A stretch of DNA of 64,000 nucleotides from Megasphaera cerevisiae DSM 20462 (lineage in GTDB: Bacteria; Bacillota; Negativicutes; Veillonellales; Megasphaeraceae). Within the stretch, counting starts at the first letter, position 1. Every line of letters begins with the position of its first letter. The notes beneath the pieces were generated by a model. That model worked only from the letters and a program-made list of their open reading frames with translations. It was not told the DNA's origin and ran no database searches. Both the position numbers and the translations under genes were made by a program. Positions 6,983 to 13,561 of the stretch are shown here, one piece after another. The stretch is taken from positions 1 through 64,000 of the forward strand of contig NZ_LEKT01000008.1 of NCBI RefSeq assembly GCF_001045675.1, given 5' to 3'.

Positions 6983-7100
6983 ACGATGTTTTGTTTGTGG
7001 GCACAAAGAAAATGAAGACGGGTCATGCACAAACAGCTCATGCCCACGATATGTAGAGCAGACAGAAACCACTACGACGGCTACAAACGCGTCTAATTAA
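6975..7100 (+). CDS. Small Cys-rich protein (zinc ribbon-like)
   Basis: 41 residues, starting MDKRCFVCGHKENEDGSC and ending in a Thr-rich tail. C5, C8, C18 and C24 (CxxC...C...C) could bind one zinc. It overlaps the previous stop by 8 bases and lies in the same operon. Unknown role; short proteins of this kind are common between tail and lysis genes. Confidence 0.5.
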   Translation: MDKRCFVCGHKENEDGSCTNSSCPRYVEQTETTTTATNASN

Positions 7101-7135
7101 AACATAATTATTGTAAAGAATAAGGAGGCGCCAAT

Positions 7136-7513
7136 GTGGATGATGTCACAAAAATATTAGTGGACGGGCAGCAGCAGACAAATAAATCGCTTGCAGAGGT
7201 ACTCAGCACCGTTGCACAACTAAACTCTAAGATAGACGCGTTATCTGTCAGACAGTCCGAACGGGAAAAACAATATGTGCTGCGGGAGGAGCATTTTCAG
7301 CAAGAAATCACAGGAGTAAAGGAAGATGCGCAAGAATATCAGGACACCTCTGACGATCGCTTTGAAACCATTGAAACGACGTTGCAAACGCATGATAAAA
7401 AAATATCCAAAATGGAAGGCATCGGCATCGCTATAGGGGTATTGCTGACAGTACTAAATATTGGCACATCATTTATTAGTATCGTGCATTATTTCCCGTC
7501 GCTTTTCAAATAG
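7136..7513 (+). CDS. XhlA-like holin-associated membrane protein
   Basis: 125 residues from a GTG with AAGGAGG 8 bases upstream. Residues 1-95 are a long coiled coil, followed by one membrane segment (about 97-117, GIGIAIGVLLTVLNIGTSFI) and a short tail. This layout matches the XhlA/hemolysin group of phage lysis proteins, which act with a holin at the host membrane. It opens the lysis and accessory block after the tail genes. Confidence 0.6.
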   Translation: MDDVTKILVDGQQQTNKSLAEVLSTVAQLNSKIDALSVRQSEREKQYVLREEHFQQEITGVKEDAQEYQDTSDDRFETIETTLQTHDKKISKMEGIGIAIGVLLTVLNIGTSFISIVHYFPSLFK

Positions 7514-7524
7514 AGGTGATCCCA

Positions 7525-7998
7525 ATGAATTTAGATCAGTACAAAGGGCCTGCGGCAGCGTACACCCATGAGCATGATGCGCCGGTAAATGTCAATCGAG
7601 AATATAAAGAAAATCTCACATTCGGGCAGAAAACAGCTGACATATTTGTTAAATCTATGGGAACTTGGAAATTTTTTATTTTCCAAGCTCTCTTTTTTAC
7701 GGCATGGATACTGGTAAATACGATCCAAATTATGTGGAACTTGTTTGACCCATATCCGTACCAACTCATGAATTTGGGTATGTCCGTCGAAGCTGCATTT
7801 ACAGCCCCGATTATGCTTATGTCGCAAAACCGGCAGGTGGCTAAAGATAGAATGCTGGCAGAGGAAACATACAATGTGAATGTGAAAAATGAAGCAGAAT
7901 TGCGGATTATTATGGAGCAGCAAGCCGCCCATGATGATTTGATGATTCATCTTTTATCACAGAAAGGGGATACGTATGACACGAACAAGCACGGATAA
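7525..7998 (+). CDS. DUF1003 membrane protein
   Basis: 157 residues from the ATG at 7525, which has GAGGTG 7 bases upstream; a GTG nine bases earlier is less well placed. The DUF1003 pattern is clear: two membrane segments (FIFQALFFTAWILVNTIQI and the stretch after DPYPYQLMNLGMS), then PIMLMSQNRQVAKDRMLAEE and an acidic helix. The biochemical role of this family is not established. It overlaps the next gene (VIT-like) by 23 bases, so the two are tightly coupled. Such a pair in a prophage is unusual. Confidence 0.8.
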   Translation: MNLDQYKGPAAAYTHEHDAPVNVNREYKENLTFGQKTADIFVKSMGTWKFFIFQALFFTAWILVNTIQIMWNLFDPYPYQLMNLGMSVEAAFTAPIMLMSQNRQVAKDRMLAEETYNVNVKNEAELRIIMEQQAAHDDLMIHLLSQKGDTYDTNKHG

Positions 7999-8473
7999 AA
8001 ATGTGCTGCGGGCTTCTGTACTAGCTTTTAATGATGGTATCTGTACGAACTTTTCATTCGTACTGGGTGCATTGGGGGCCGGCATGGCGGTACGCATTAT
8101 TTTAATTACGGGCATTGTCAATATCCTATCAGGGGCATTCTCTATGTCACTGAATGAATGGAACTCATTAATGGCAATGGGAGACAGGCGCATTGACGCC
8201 GTTAAAGTTGGTCTGTATTCCCTGTTTTCATTTGCGATCGGGGCTATGCTTCCTATCGCTCCGTTACTGATATTCCCGCTCAACGATGCCGTATTTAACG
8301 GAGCGATGGTATGCGGATGCGCTGTACTATTGGTCGGCACCTTTACCAGTCACACGACCAAAGCAGAAATGCTGCACTGCGGGTTGCGCAGTCTTGGCGT
8401 AGGGATAGCAATGGCCATATTGACATACGCTTGCGCTACGGCAATTCCTATGCTGCTTTCATTTATAAATTAG
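7976..8473 (+). CDS. VIT/CCC1-like membrane protein
   Basis: 165 residues with about five membrane segments. The N-terminus LRASVLAFNDGICTNFSFVL matches the first helix of the VIT1/CCC1 family of Fe/Mn transporters (LRAAVLGANDGIVSTASL), and GIVNILSGAFSMSLNEWNS matches the second helix with its E-x-x-S motif. The family's large cytosolic metal-binding insert between helices 2 and 3 is very short here (about MAMGDRRID), so it is a minimal version. It may move divalent metals or may have been adapted to another phage membrane role. It is translationally coupled to DUF1003 upstream. Confidence 0.75.
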   Translation: MTRTSTDKNVLRASVLAFNDGICTNFSFVLGALGAGMAVRIILITGIVNILSGAFSMSLNEWNSLMAMGDRRIDAVKVGLYSLFSFAIGAMLPIAPLLIFPLNDAVFNGAMVCGCAVLLVGTFTSHTTKAEMLHCGLRSLGVGIAMAILTYACATAIPMLLSFIN

Positions 8474-8486
8474 AGAAAGGAATATT

Positions 8487-9071
8487 ATGAGACAAATTAC
8501 ATTGAGCGAATTACGATCTTTGGCTGAAAATGCAAAAGATGCGTTGAATCAAGCCGCCGTCAATCAAGGCAGATGCATCAAAACATATTATCATTGGTCA
8601 GCCGGACATTATGGACAGTTTTTTGATGATTACCATCTGCTGATCGATAAAGATGGTGAATTGTATACCACAACAGAAGATTTATCTGAAATCAAAGCCG
8701 CTACCTATATGCGTAATAGTGGTTCCGTTGCCGTGTCTTTATGTGCGGCATATAATTCCGTACTTGGTAGTTCCGTTGATTTAGGCCCTGAACCGCCGAC
8801 AGAAGCACAGCTAAATAAAATGGCACAAGTGGGAGCTGTCTTATGCAACGCCTTGGAAGTACCACCAGATATCCAGCATGTTCTTACACACGCTGAAGCA
8901 GCGGATAACTTTGACGGGCTTACTACGCATGATCCATACGGGCCGAATGCAGACTGTGAACGCTGGGACTTGTATGTATTGCGGGAAGGCGAAGAAGGAT
9001 ATTCTGGCGGTAATAATTTAAGAGGTAACATTGTCTGGTATCAATATCATCCGACTGCTGACATGCAGTAG
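8487..9071 (+). CDS. Endolysin: N-acetylmuramoyl-L-alanine amidase (Amidase_2)
   Basis: 194 residues. HWSAGHYGQFFDDYHLLIDK (from about residue 31) carries the first zinc histidine and the YHxLID strand of type 2 amidases; a second histidine lies in LTHAEAAD (about 135) and a third is likely near THDPYG. The enzyme cuts the bond between muramic acid and L-Ala in peptidoglycan to release phage. No signal peptide and no separate binding domain are seen, so export would depend on the holin. Ribosome site AGAAAGGAAT precedes the ATG. Confidence 0.8.
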   Translation: MRQITLSELRSLAENAKDALNQAAVNQGRCIKTYYHWSAGHYGQFFDDYHLLIDKDGELYTTTEDLSEIKAATYMRNSGSVAVSLCAAYNSVLGSSVDLGPEPPTEAQLNKMAQVGAVLCNALEVPPDIQHVLTHAEAADNFDGLTTHDPYGPNADCERWDLYVLREGEEGYSGGNNLRGNIVWYQYHPTADMQ

Positions 9072-9093
9072 AAAGGTACGGTGATCCTATATC

Positions 9094-9200
9094 TCGCCTG
9101 CGGGCGACTAATTAAGAACAGAACATATCATTTTCTAACACTTAGCTATTACTAAGTACAGGAAATCGACAAATCTTGTTCTTAAATACAGGAAACGGAG
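9094..9200 (+). other. Structured intergenic element (nested inverted repeats)
   Basis: TCGCC-TGCG-GGCGA (9094-9107) is a tight hairpin. TTAAGAACA (9112-9120) pairs with TGTTCTTAA (9177-9185), and inside it ACTTAG (9140-9145) pairs with CTAAGT (9152-9157). TACAGGAAA occurs twice (9157-9165 and 9187-9195). The second copy leads into the ribosome site of the next gene, so this may be a leader RNA that controls it. No known class recognised. Confidence 0.4.
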
Positions 9201-9207
9201 GGATCGC

Positions 9208-9387
9208 ATGACAATTAATGAATTAATAAAGAAAGTAGCTTCCGGCAAACAAGTTAAGTACGGAGAAGCTAAAGAACTTCTTGCCGGGCATGAAGTGTAT
9301 AATGACGGCGTATATAATTTTGATAATTGTATTTTATCTTGTAATTCGCTGGATGATAATTCCGTACTATATCATCCGCTTATTTGA
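9208..9387 (+). CDS. Small phage protein, unknown
   Basis: 59 residues, starting MTINELIKKVASGKQVKYGE. GGAGGGATCGC precedes the ATG. The N-terminal 30 residues form predicted helices and the rest holds Asn/Asp-rich loops with two Cys. It follows the structured element at 9094-9200 and precedes the peptidase-like gene by 14 bases. No family recognised. Confidence 0.5.
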   Translation: MTINELIKKVASGKQVKYGEAKELLAGHEVYNDGVYNFDNCILSCNSLDDNSVLYHPLI

Positions 9388-9401
9388 TACGGAGGTACTT
9401 T

Positions 9402-9890
9402 ATGGCAGATAAAATAACACTCATATTTTGCTCTGGTGATGCGTGGTACTCAGAAGTCATTAAAGCCGTCGAACATGGTACGATTACTCACGTTGCCGGT
9501 CTTATCCTCGGGTCCACGCTCGAAGCACAGGGCATATGTGATGCTGGAGATAAATATCCGGGATGCTGGTTGCACCCGCCTAGCAAATACACTGACGGGC
9601 AGGATTGTAAGTTTGTCACATTGCAAATTAACAGTCTGGCAGCGGCAGAAGAAAAGGCACGTGAATTGCTGGGAACGCCGTATTCGTTCCATGGTTGCAT
9701 AGAAGCCGGCGTACAGATGCTGTTTAATCTTGAGCCGCCCGTTGATGGCGAACTGACAATGATGTGCAGCGAAACATGGACGCGGATACTCGAAGCAGGT
9801 GGCCCGATCGGATTTGCCTTGCCAGACTTTAAAGTTGATTTTGTGGCTCCTCAACGTCTGTATGATGCGGTGATTGGCGGTGCGGTATGA
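9402..9890 (+). CDS. Permuted NlpC/P60 (YiiX-like) hydrolase
   Basis: 162 residues from the ATG at 9402 (GGAGG 6 bases upstream); the in-frame TTG-type extension to 9384 has no ribosome site. The order His first (ITHVAGLI), then a helix after GTPYSFHGCIEAG, then the Cys (MMCSETWTRIL) is that of circularly permuted papain-like enzymes such as YiiX/YebB. Members act on cell-wall peptides or lipids. It sits between the amidase and the Ig-like protein, so a role in wall processing or lysis is plausible. Its stop overlaps the next start (ATGA). Confidence 0.65.
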   Translation: MADKITLIFCSGDAWYSEVIKAVEHGTITHVAGLILGSTLEAQGICDAGDKYPGCWLHPPSKYTDGQDCKFVTLQINSLAAAEEKARELLGTPYSFHGCIEAGVQMLFNLEPPVDGELTMMCSETWTRILEAGGPIGFALPDFKVDFVAPQRLYDAVIGGAV

Positions 9891-10012
9891 GTACATGGGT
9901 ACGCATTCGTAACGCTGTCACAAGCTTTTCAAAAGAGTATTTAAAGCCTGCCGCTCTCAGCACATTAGCCTCTTTCATTGTGACAAAAACAAAGGATAAG
10001 GTGGACAAGTGA
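9887..10012 (+). CDS. Small basic phage peptide
   Basis: 41 residues, starting MSTWVRIRNAVTSFSKEYLK, overlapping its neighbours by four bases on both sides (ATGA and GTGA), which supports real translation within the operon. It is basic with a central hydrophobic stretch (AALSTLASFIVT) and may sit at the membrane. Unknown role. Confidence 0.45.
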   Translation: MSTWVRIRNAVTSFSKEYLKPAALSTLASFIVTKTKDKVDK

Positions 10013-10578
10013 ATACAATCCTATCGTTCCTTGTACGGGCAGCGCCGTACTGGAAAAAAGTCAAAGCAATATTTCAAGCTATTTGGCCTGCGGTTGTGCA
10101 GGCATGGCAGATTTATCAATCAATCAGGAGGATAAAAACAATGGCAAATTTAAAAGTAAAAGTAGTGGACGCAGACGGTAATGTATTGAGCGGTGTTGCA
10201 GTCACAGCAGGGGCTATTTCCGGCACGACTGGCACAGACGGTATTGCGACGCTCACCGGGCTTACTTCCGGCACAGCGGTTGCAATTACGACCGTATTAG
10301 ATGGCTATACAAACGGCACTGGCAATGCAACACCGGTTGATGCATCGGTCGTAGAGGCTGACATTACTATGACGGCTGATACCTCGGCGGAAGTTAAAAC
10401 CGCAGCAGCGACAATTGTTGCAACGGTAGCGGAATCTGAATGGACAACGCTAAAAGCAAAGATTCAAGCAAAGATCAATTCCACGCATAGCTGGACAAAA
10501 GCTATGTGGATTGCGATTCTTGCATTGTCCGAAGCGGGCGTTTCGTGGGCGAAAAGCTACGCCGAAACCAACGCTTAA
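10009..10578 (+). CDS. Phage protein with Ig-like (carboxypeptidase-regulatory type) domain
   Basis: 189 residues if GTG 10009 is used. Residues 1-44 are a hydrophobic, basic helix region; residues 45-125 form a domain of the type NLKVKVVDADGNVLSGVAVT...GTTGTDGIATLTGL...VLDGYT, the pattern of carboxypeptidase-regulatory/CNA-B-like beta sandwiches; the C-terminus is helical. A perfect AGGAGG lies 10 bases before an internal ATG at 10141, so a second, shorter product starting at the Ig domain (MANLKVK) is likely. These domains often mediate surface adhesion. Confidence 0.65.
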   Translation: MNTILSFLVRAAPYWKKVKAIFQAIWPAVVQAWQIYQSIRRIKTMANLKVKVVDADGNVLSGVAVTAGAISGTTGTDGIATLTGLTSGTAVAITTVLDGYTNGTGNATPVDASVVEADITMTADTSAEVKTAAATIVATVAESEWTTLKAKIQAKINSTHSWTKAMWIAILALSEAGVSWAKSYAETNA

Positions 10579-10621
10579 TTCAATACCATACGCCTTCGGG
10601 CGTTTCCTATACACCCCTTTC

Positions 10622-10651
10622 GCCCCGGCCTTGTGTCGGGGCTTTTCTTTT
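10622..10651 (+). terminator. Rho-independent terminator after the lysis operon
   Basis: GCCCCG, loop GCCTTGTGT, CGGGGC, then TTTTCTTTT. A smaller hairpin ACGCC-TTCG-GGCGT lies just upstream at about 10589-10602. Confidence 0.8.
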
Positions 10652-10763
10652 AATATTTTTAAAATAATCGAAATAGGTATTTACAAAATTGACGTTGAAT
10701 TTGAAAATTAAAAAAGATAATGTATTGATTGAAGAAAAATAATTAAATATTGTATATACAAAG

Positions 10764-10793
10764 GCACTCACAAACGTGAGTGCTTTTATTTTT
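10764..10793 (+). terminator. Rho-independent terminator
   Basis: GCACTCAC-AAAC-GTGAGTGC then TTTTATTTTT. A possible promoter (TTGATT, 17 bases, TATTGT at about 10723-10751) lies just before it. Confidence 0.75.
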
Positions 10794-10795
10794 AG

Positions 10796-10849
10796 CAGAC
10801 TGGCGCTTCTGCCGGTCTGTATTATTTTGATCCCGAATTTGATTTCGGG
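10796..10849 (+). other. Two further hairpins in the leader of the 3D-domain gene
   Basis: CAGACTGGC-GCTTCT-GCCGGTCTG (9 pairs, 10796-10819) is followed by TATTATTTT, and CCCGAA-N6-TTCGGG (10832-10849) follows it. Together with the terminator at 10764 they make three hairpins in 90 bases ahead of one gene, which suggests transcript control. Confidence 0.5.
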
Positions 10850-10868
10850 CACAAACGGAGGTGGTCTT

Positions 10869-11168
10869 ATTCGACGGCTCATACAAATAGCCATAGTGCT
10901 ATTACTCACAATAACCCCTGTTACATGTCAGGGATACATCTGCACAGCATATACCGGCGGTGGAATTACGGCATCCGGCGTTAAAGTATCTGTTGGCATG
11001 GCAGCTTGCAACTGGCTTCCGCTGGGAACCCATGTGATTATCAATGGCAATGAATATGTCATTACGGACAGACTGGGAACGGATTCCGTTGACTTTGATA
11101 TTTATATGGCAACGGAAGAAGAATGCATCCAATTTGGTATACAGGATTTTCCTGTTACTGTTTTGTAG
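10869..11168 (+). CDS. Exported 3D-domain (MltA/RlpA-type double-psi barrel) protein
   Basis: 99 residues if translation starts at ATT 10869, placed 7 bases after GGAGG. The open frame reaches back to a GTG at 10776, but that codon lies inside a terminator stem, so I reject it. The mature part CTAYTGGGITASGVKVSVGM, then NWLPLGTHVIINGNEY, ITDRLG, VDFDIYM and FGIQDFPVTVL matches the 3D domain, with Asp residues expected to act in glycan cleavage. An N-terminal RR followed by a hydrophobic stretch ending near TCQG looks like a signal peptide. Probably wall-active. The unusual start is an inference. Confidence 0.6.
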   Translation: MRRLIQIAIVLLLTITPVTCQGYICTAYTGGGITASGVKVSVGMAACNWLPLGTHVIINGNEYVITDRLGTDSVDFDIYMATEEECIQFGIQDFPVTVL

Positions 11169-11177
11169 GAGGTATAT

Positions 11178-11384
11178 ATGGAAATAAATAAAAAGTTGAT
11201 TGTCTCTCACGATATAGATGACCAAACATCAATACAGGATGAAATTAATCTCGACAGCGACAATCTGAAGGACATGAAACACAATTACGATATCACGATC
11301 GATCACAACGTAAATAAAAATGTGTCGTTGGAAGTAGAATTATCACCAAGCGAAATCGACATGACAGCAACGATAAAAATATGA
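11178..11384 (+). CDS. Small acidic phage protein
   Basis: 68 residues with AGGAGG 7 bases before the ATG. It is rich in Asp, Asn, Ile and Val (QTSIQDEINLDS, then KNVSLEVELSPSEIDMTATI), suggesting a small beta protein. No family recognised. It follows the 3D-domain gene by 9 bases. Confidence 0.55.
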   Translation: MEINKKLIVSHDIDDQTSIQDEINLDSDNLKDMKHNYDITIDHNVNKNVSLEVELSPSEIDMTATIKI

Positions 11385-11503
11385 TGATTATTGTGCCGTT
11401 TTAAGGACGTTTTATATTTTCTATCGATAACTTTATCATGGACATAATAAAGACTCGTTACGCGCCAATATATACGCTGTTTTAATAAATTAAGGAGAAT
11501 GAT

Positions 11504-12094
11504 ATGTCAGACATAGCTTATTTAGTAAAAAAGTACGAAGCCGGTAATGACCCCAGCGGGATTAATCATCATGATGACGATAAAAACGGTTGCAGCTATG
11601 GATTATTTCAATTTTATTCCGGGGCTGGAACCGTTTCTGATTTTGTGAAATGGTGCAAAGGAAAATATCCCGTTATCTATGCAGCACTATTTTTGTTTAC
11701 GCCGTCAACGGATTTGTTCAATACGGCATGGCAAACCTTAGCCAAAATCGAAAAGACATCTTTCGCGCAAGCCCAGTACGATTATGCCAAAGCCTTGTAT
11801 TATGATATAGCCAAAGCACAACTTGCAAAGATTCCCTGCACATTAGACAATGATGCGCTAAATGCAGTGATCTTTTCTTGTGCGATTCAATATTCGCCAT
11901 ACAAAGTTCCTACTTTATTCCAAGAGGCATCAAAGTGGGTTGGCTTAGACATTACAAAGATTACGGATGCAGACGTAGAGCTGCTGATTTGTGGCATTTA
12001 TTATCTGCGTTGTACGGATGAATGGAATAAAGGAAAGCGCACTATGTGCCATCGTTTTATGATGGAATGCGCGGATGCATTAAGCTTAATTTAA
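11504..12094 (+). CDS. Putative peptidoglycan hydrolase (lysozyme-like)
   Basis: 196 residues with AAGGAGAATGAT before the ATG. The start YLVKKYEAGNDPSGIN, then GCSYGLFQFYSG, matches a group of phage and VgrG-linked lysozyme-like proteins (YESGxxGxxxI...GGxSYGxYQ), in which the Glu of YEAG is the likely catalytic acid. The rest is helical. It is the last gene before a strong terminator. This adds a possible glycan-cutting enzyme to the amidase at 8487. The family call rests on that motif only. Confidence 0.6.
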   Translation: MSDIAYLVKKYEAGNDPSGINHHDDDKNGCSYGLFQFYSGAGTVSDFVKWCKGKYPVIYAALFLFTPSTDLFNTAWQTLAKIEKTSFAQAQYDYAKALYYDIAKAQLAKIPCTLDNDALNAVIFSCAIQYSPYKVPTLFQEASKWVGLDITKITDADVELLICGIYYLRCTDEWNKGKRTMCHRFMMECADALSLI

Positions 12095-12134
12095 TACGTT
12101 TTAACACCTTTTTAACGCATTGAATGTGTTAACT

Positions 12135-12166
12135 GCCTCGCTTTTGAGCGGGGCTTATTTTTTTTA
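12135..12166 (+). terminator. Rho-independent terminator
   Basis: GCCTCGCT-TTTG-AGCGGGGC (8 pairs with one G-T) followed by TTATTTTTTTT. Confidence 0.85.
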
Positions 12167-12277
12167 TATCAAATTAAGCTTGGGAAAAGCAAACCAACGT
12201 GTTAATATGGTAATACAAAGAAAAATAAATCACAAAATTTACAAGATGCCTTTAAATTCGATAAAAGGGGTTATTAT

Positions 12278-12772
12278 ATGCAACCAGTTTTTGATTTATT
12301 TACAGCAGAGGATTTATTTAATGAGATAAAAATAACATTTTATAAATACAAAAAAGAACACAATAAAGATATGTGCAAACTGCTTTTTATGATTATGGGG
12401 TTAAATCATTTGCGGGAGTGGATTGCTCCAGGATTCCACGCTAGGAATAACGCGAAGGGTACTACCGATGCAGAAAAATTTTATGTAGATATTTATGATA
12501 ATACAGATGAAGATACGAATACTAGTAATTTTAAAATAATTAATGAACTATGTAACCATTCTAAGCATTTTAATACATTAAATAAAAAAACATCATGTAA
12601 ATATGAAACTATGGACGAGTGGGACGATATGGATAGCATTATTAATTTCGACAGGGGATCTGTTTCAAAATGCCTTGTTGAAAATAAAGATGGGGATATG
12701 GTCGATATAATTGATATTATCGAAAGAGCAATATTATATTACGACGCAAATTGGTTTAGTAAAAAACATTAA
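12278..12772 (+). CDS. AT-rich accessory protein of the prophage end (HEPN-like?)
   Basis: 164 residues, with AAAAGGGG 9 bases before the ATG. The gene is much more AT-rich than the lysis genes and stands alone between a terminator and attR, the usual place for lysogenic conversion genes. It is helical, with LLFMIMGLNHLREWI in the middle of the first half and ELCNHSKHFNTL in the centre. A helical bundle with an N-x-x-KH type motif recalls HEPN-like proteins, which include anti-phage RNases, but the canonical R-x4-6-H is not clearly present. Function unknown. Confidence 0.55.
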   Translation: MQPVFDLFTAEDLFNEIKITFYKYKKEHNKDMCKLLFMIMGLNHLREWIAPGFHARNNAKGTTDAEKFYVDIYDNTDEDTNTSNFKIINELCNHSKHFNTLNKKTSCKYETMDEWDDMDSIINFDRGSVSKCLVENKDGDMVDIIDIIERAILYYDANWFSKKH

Positions 12773-13071
12773 ATTAATAACTTATATAAAAATATGATAT
12801 AGTATTTACTTTATCTCATGAAAATATTTACTCTGCTTTTATATCTTAATGAATTATATATGGGAAGGAATATGACAATTGACATCCTAATAGCTTGATG
12901 TCTTGTCCAATTATTTGACTACATGATGACTACATAATAAATTGATTTATCATAATATATGATATGTTATAGCGATAAAAGTGAATATGGAAAATGTGCC
13001 AATACGACAAAGCACTATCTTTTTCAAGTGATATGCGTATTGACACATTTTAATAGGTTTTTATCTCAAAA
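12773..13071 (+). other. Phage-side attachment arm, no gene
   Basis: AT-rich spacer between the last prophage gene and attR. Two adjacent 11-base repeats TGACTACATGA and TGACTACATAA (12916-12937) look like integrase arm-type sites, and TATCATA-ATA-TATGATA forms an inverted repeat at about 12949-12965. No coding region is supported. Confidence 0.45.
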
Positions 13072-13133
13072 GATTGGAAATCATGTATAGGACGAACGTT
13101 CTATCGAGGGTTCAAATCCCTCGCTCTCCGCCA
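13072..13133 (+). other. attR: 3' part of a tRNA-Ser(GGA) gene
   Basis: From the anticodon loop (TTGGAAA, anticodon GGA) through the long variable arm, T arm (GAGGG-TTCAAAT-CCCTC), acceptor 3' strand GCTCTCC, discriminator G and encoded CCA at 13131-13133. Long variable arm, G discriminator and GGA fit tRNA-Ser. The 5' half (acceptor, D arm, anticodon 5' strand) is absent upstream. This is what remains at the far end when a prophage enters a tRNA at the anticodon loop; the intact gene should lie at the left end, outside the window. Confidence 0.8.
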
Positions 13134-13144
13134 TGAATGAGATG

Positions 13145-13172
13145 GAACCTACTTCGGTAGGTTCTTTTTTTT
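13145..13172 (+). terminator. tRNA terminator
   Basis: GAACCTAC-TTCG-GTAGGTTC then eight T. It lies 11 bases after the tRNA CCA end, so it is the original tRNA-Ser terminator. Confidence 0.9.
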
Positions 13173-13292
13173 ATGTTAGACTTTTTTTATAATTGTGCAG
13201 AATTGGCGATTTCTTTGCGGGTTGGACTATGGGTGTTGTCTTGCGTTACGAATTAAGAATAAAAGTATATATTTCTTTTCTTTTTATTGTAC

Positions 13293-13342
13293 TATATCAT
13301 GATTAAAGTAAAATGCTATTATTTTGCTTTAATCATGATATA
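13293..13342. repeat. Long palindromic hairpin
   Basis: A 22-pair stem (13293-13314 with 13321-13342, one G-T pair) closed by the loop GCTATT, based on TATATCATGATTAAAG and its complement. It is AT-rich and preceded by a pyrimidine run. It may be a two-way terminator or a small mobile repeat; it lies between the tRNA terminator and the acyltransferase gene. The 786 bases from 12773 to 13561 otherwise hold no supported gene. Confidence 0.6.
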
Positions 13343-13561
13343 CAATTTTTTAGTGATACTGTATCGATTATTGAAAGAGAAATATATTGTAATACGTGAT
13401 ATAATGTATAGCAATGAACTGATTTTGATATATACTTTCAAAGTTCTGAGATTATTCTATCAGTTTCAGCAGCAGCCTTTTATTTATTACAGTGATCATC
13501 ATAGTACAGCATACCGTGTGGATATGAATTTAGGCGGGAGTACATAAGGGAGGGGCTTTTT

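Noticed and set aside
9112-9185. An integron attC site.
   Set aside because: The inverted repeat lacks the GTTRRRY core and no integron integrase or cassette order is present.
10776-10868. An N-terminal extension of the 3D-domain protein from GTG 10776.
   Set aside because: The codon lies in the 3' arm of a terminator hairpin and the region holds two more hairpins; a strong ribosome site and signal peptide start lie at 10857-10869.
12120-12329. A 69-codon frame overlapping a terminator and the start of the gene at 12278.
   Set aside because: It begins inside the terminator region and overlaps a better gene with a good ribosome site.
13072-13133. An intact tRNA-Ser gene.
   Set aside because: The acceptor 5' strand, D arm and anticodon 5' strand are missing upstream; only the 3' part is there.
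13287-13547. An 86-codon frame upstream of the acyltransferase.
   Set aside because: It reads through the long palindrome, has no ribosome site and shows a composition expected from AT-rich non-coding DNA.
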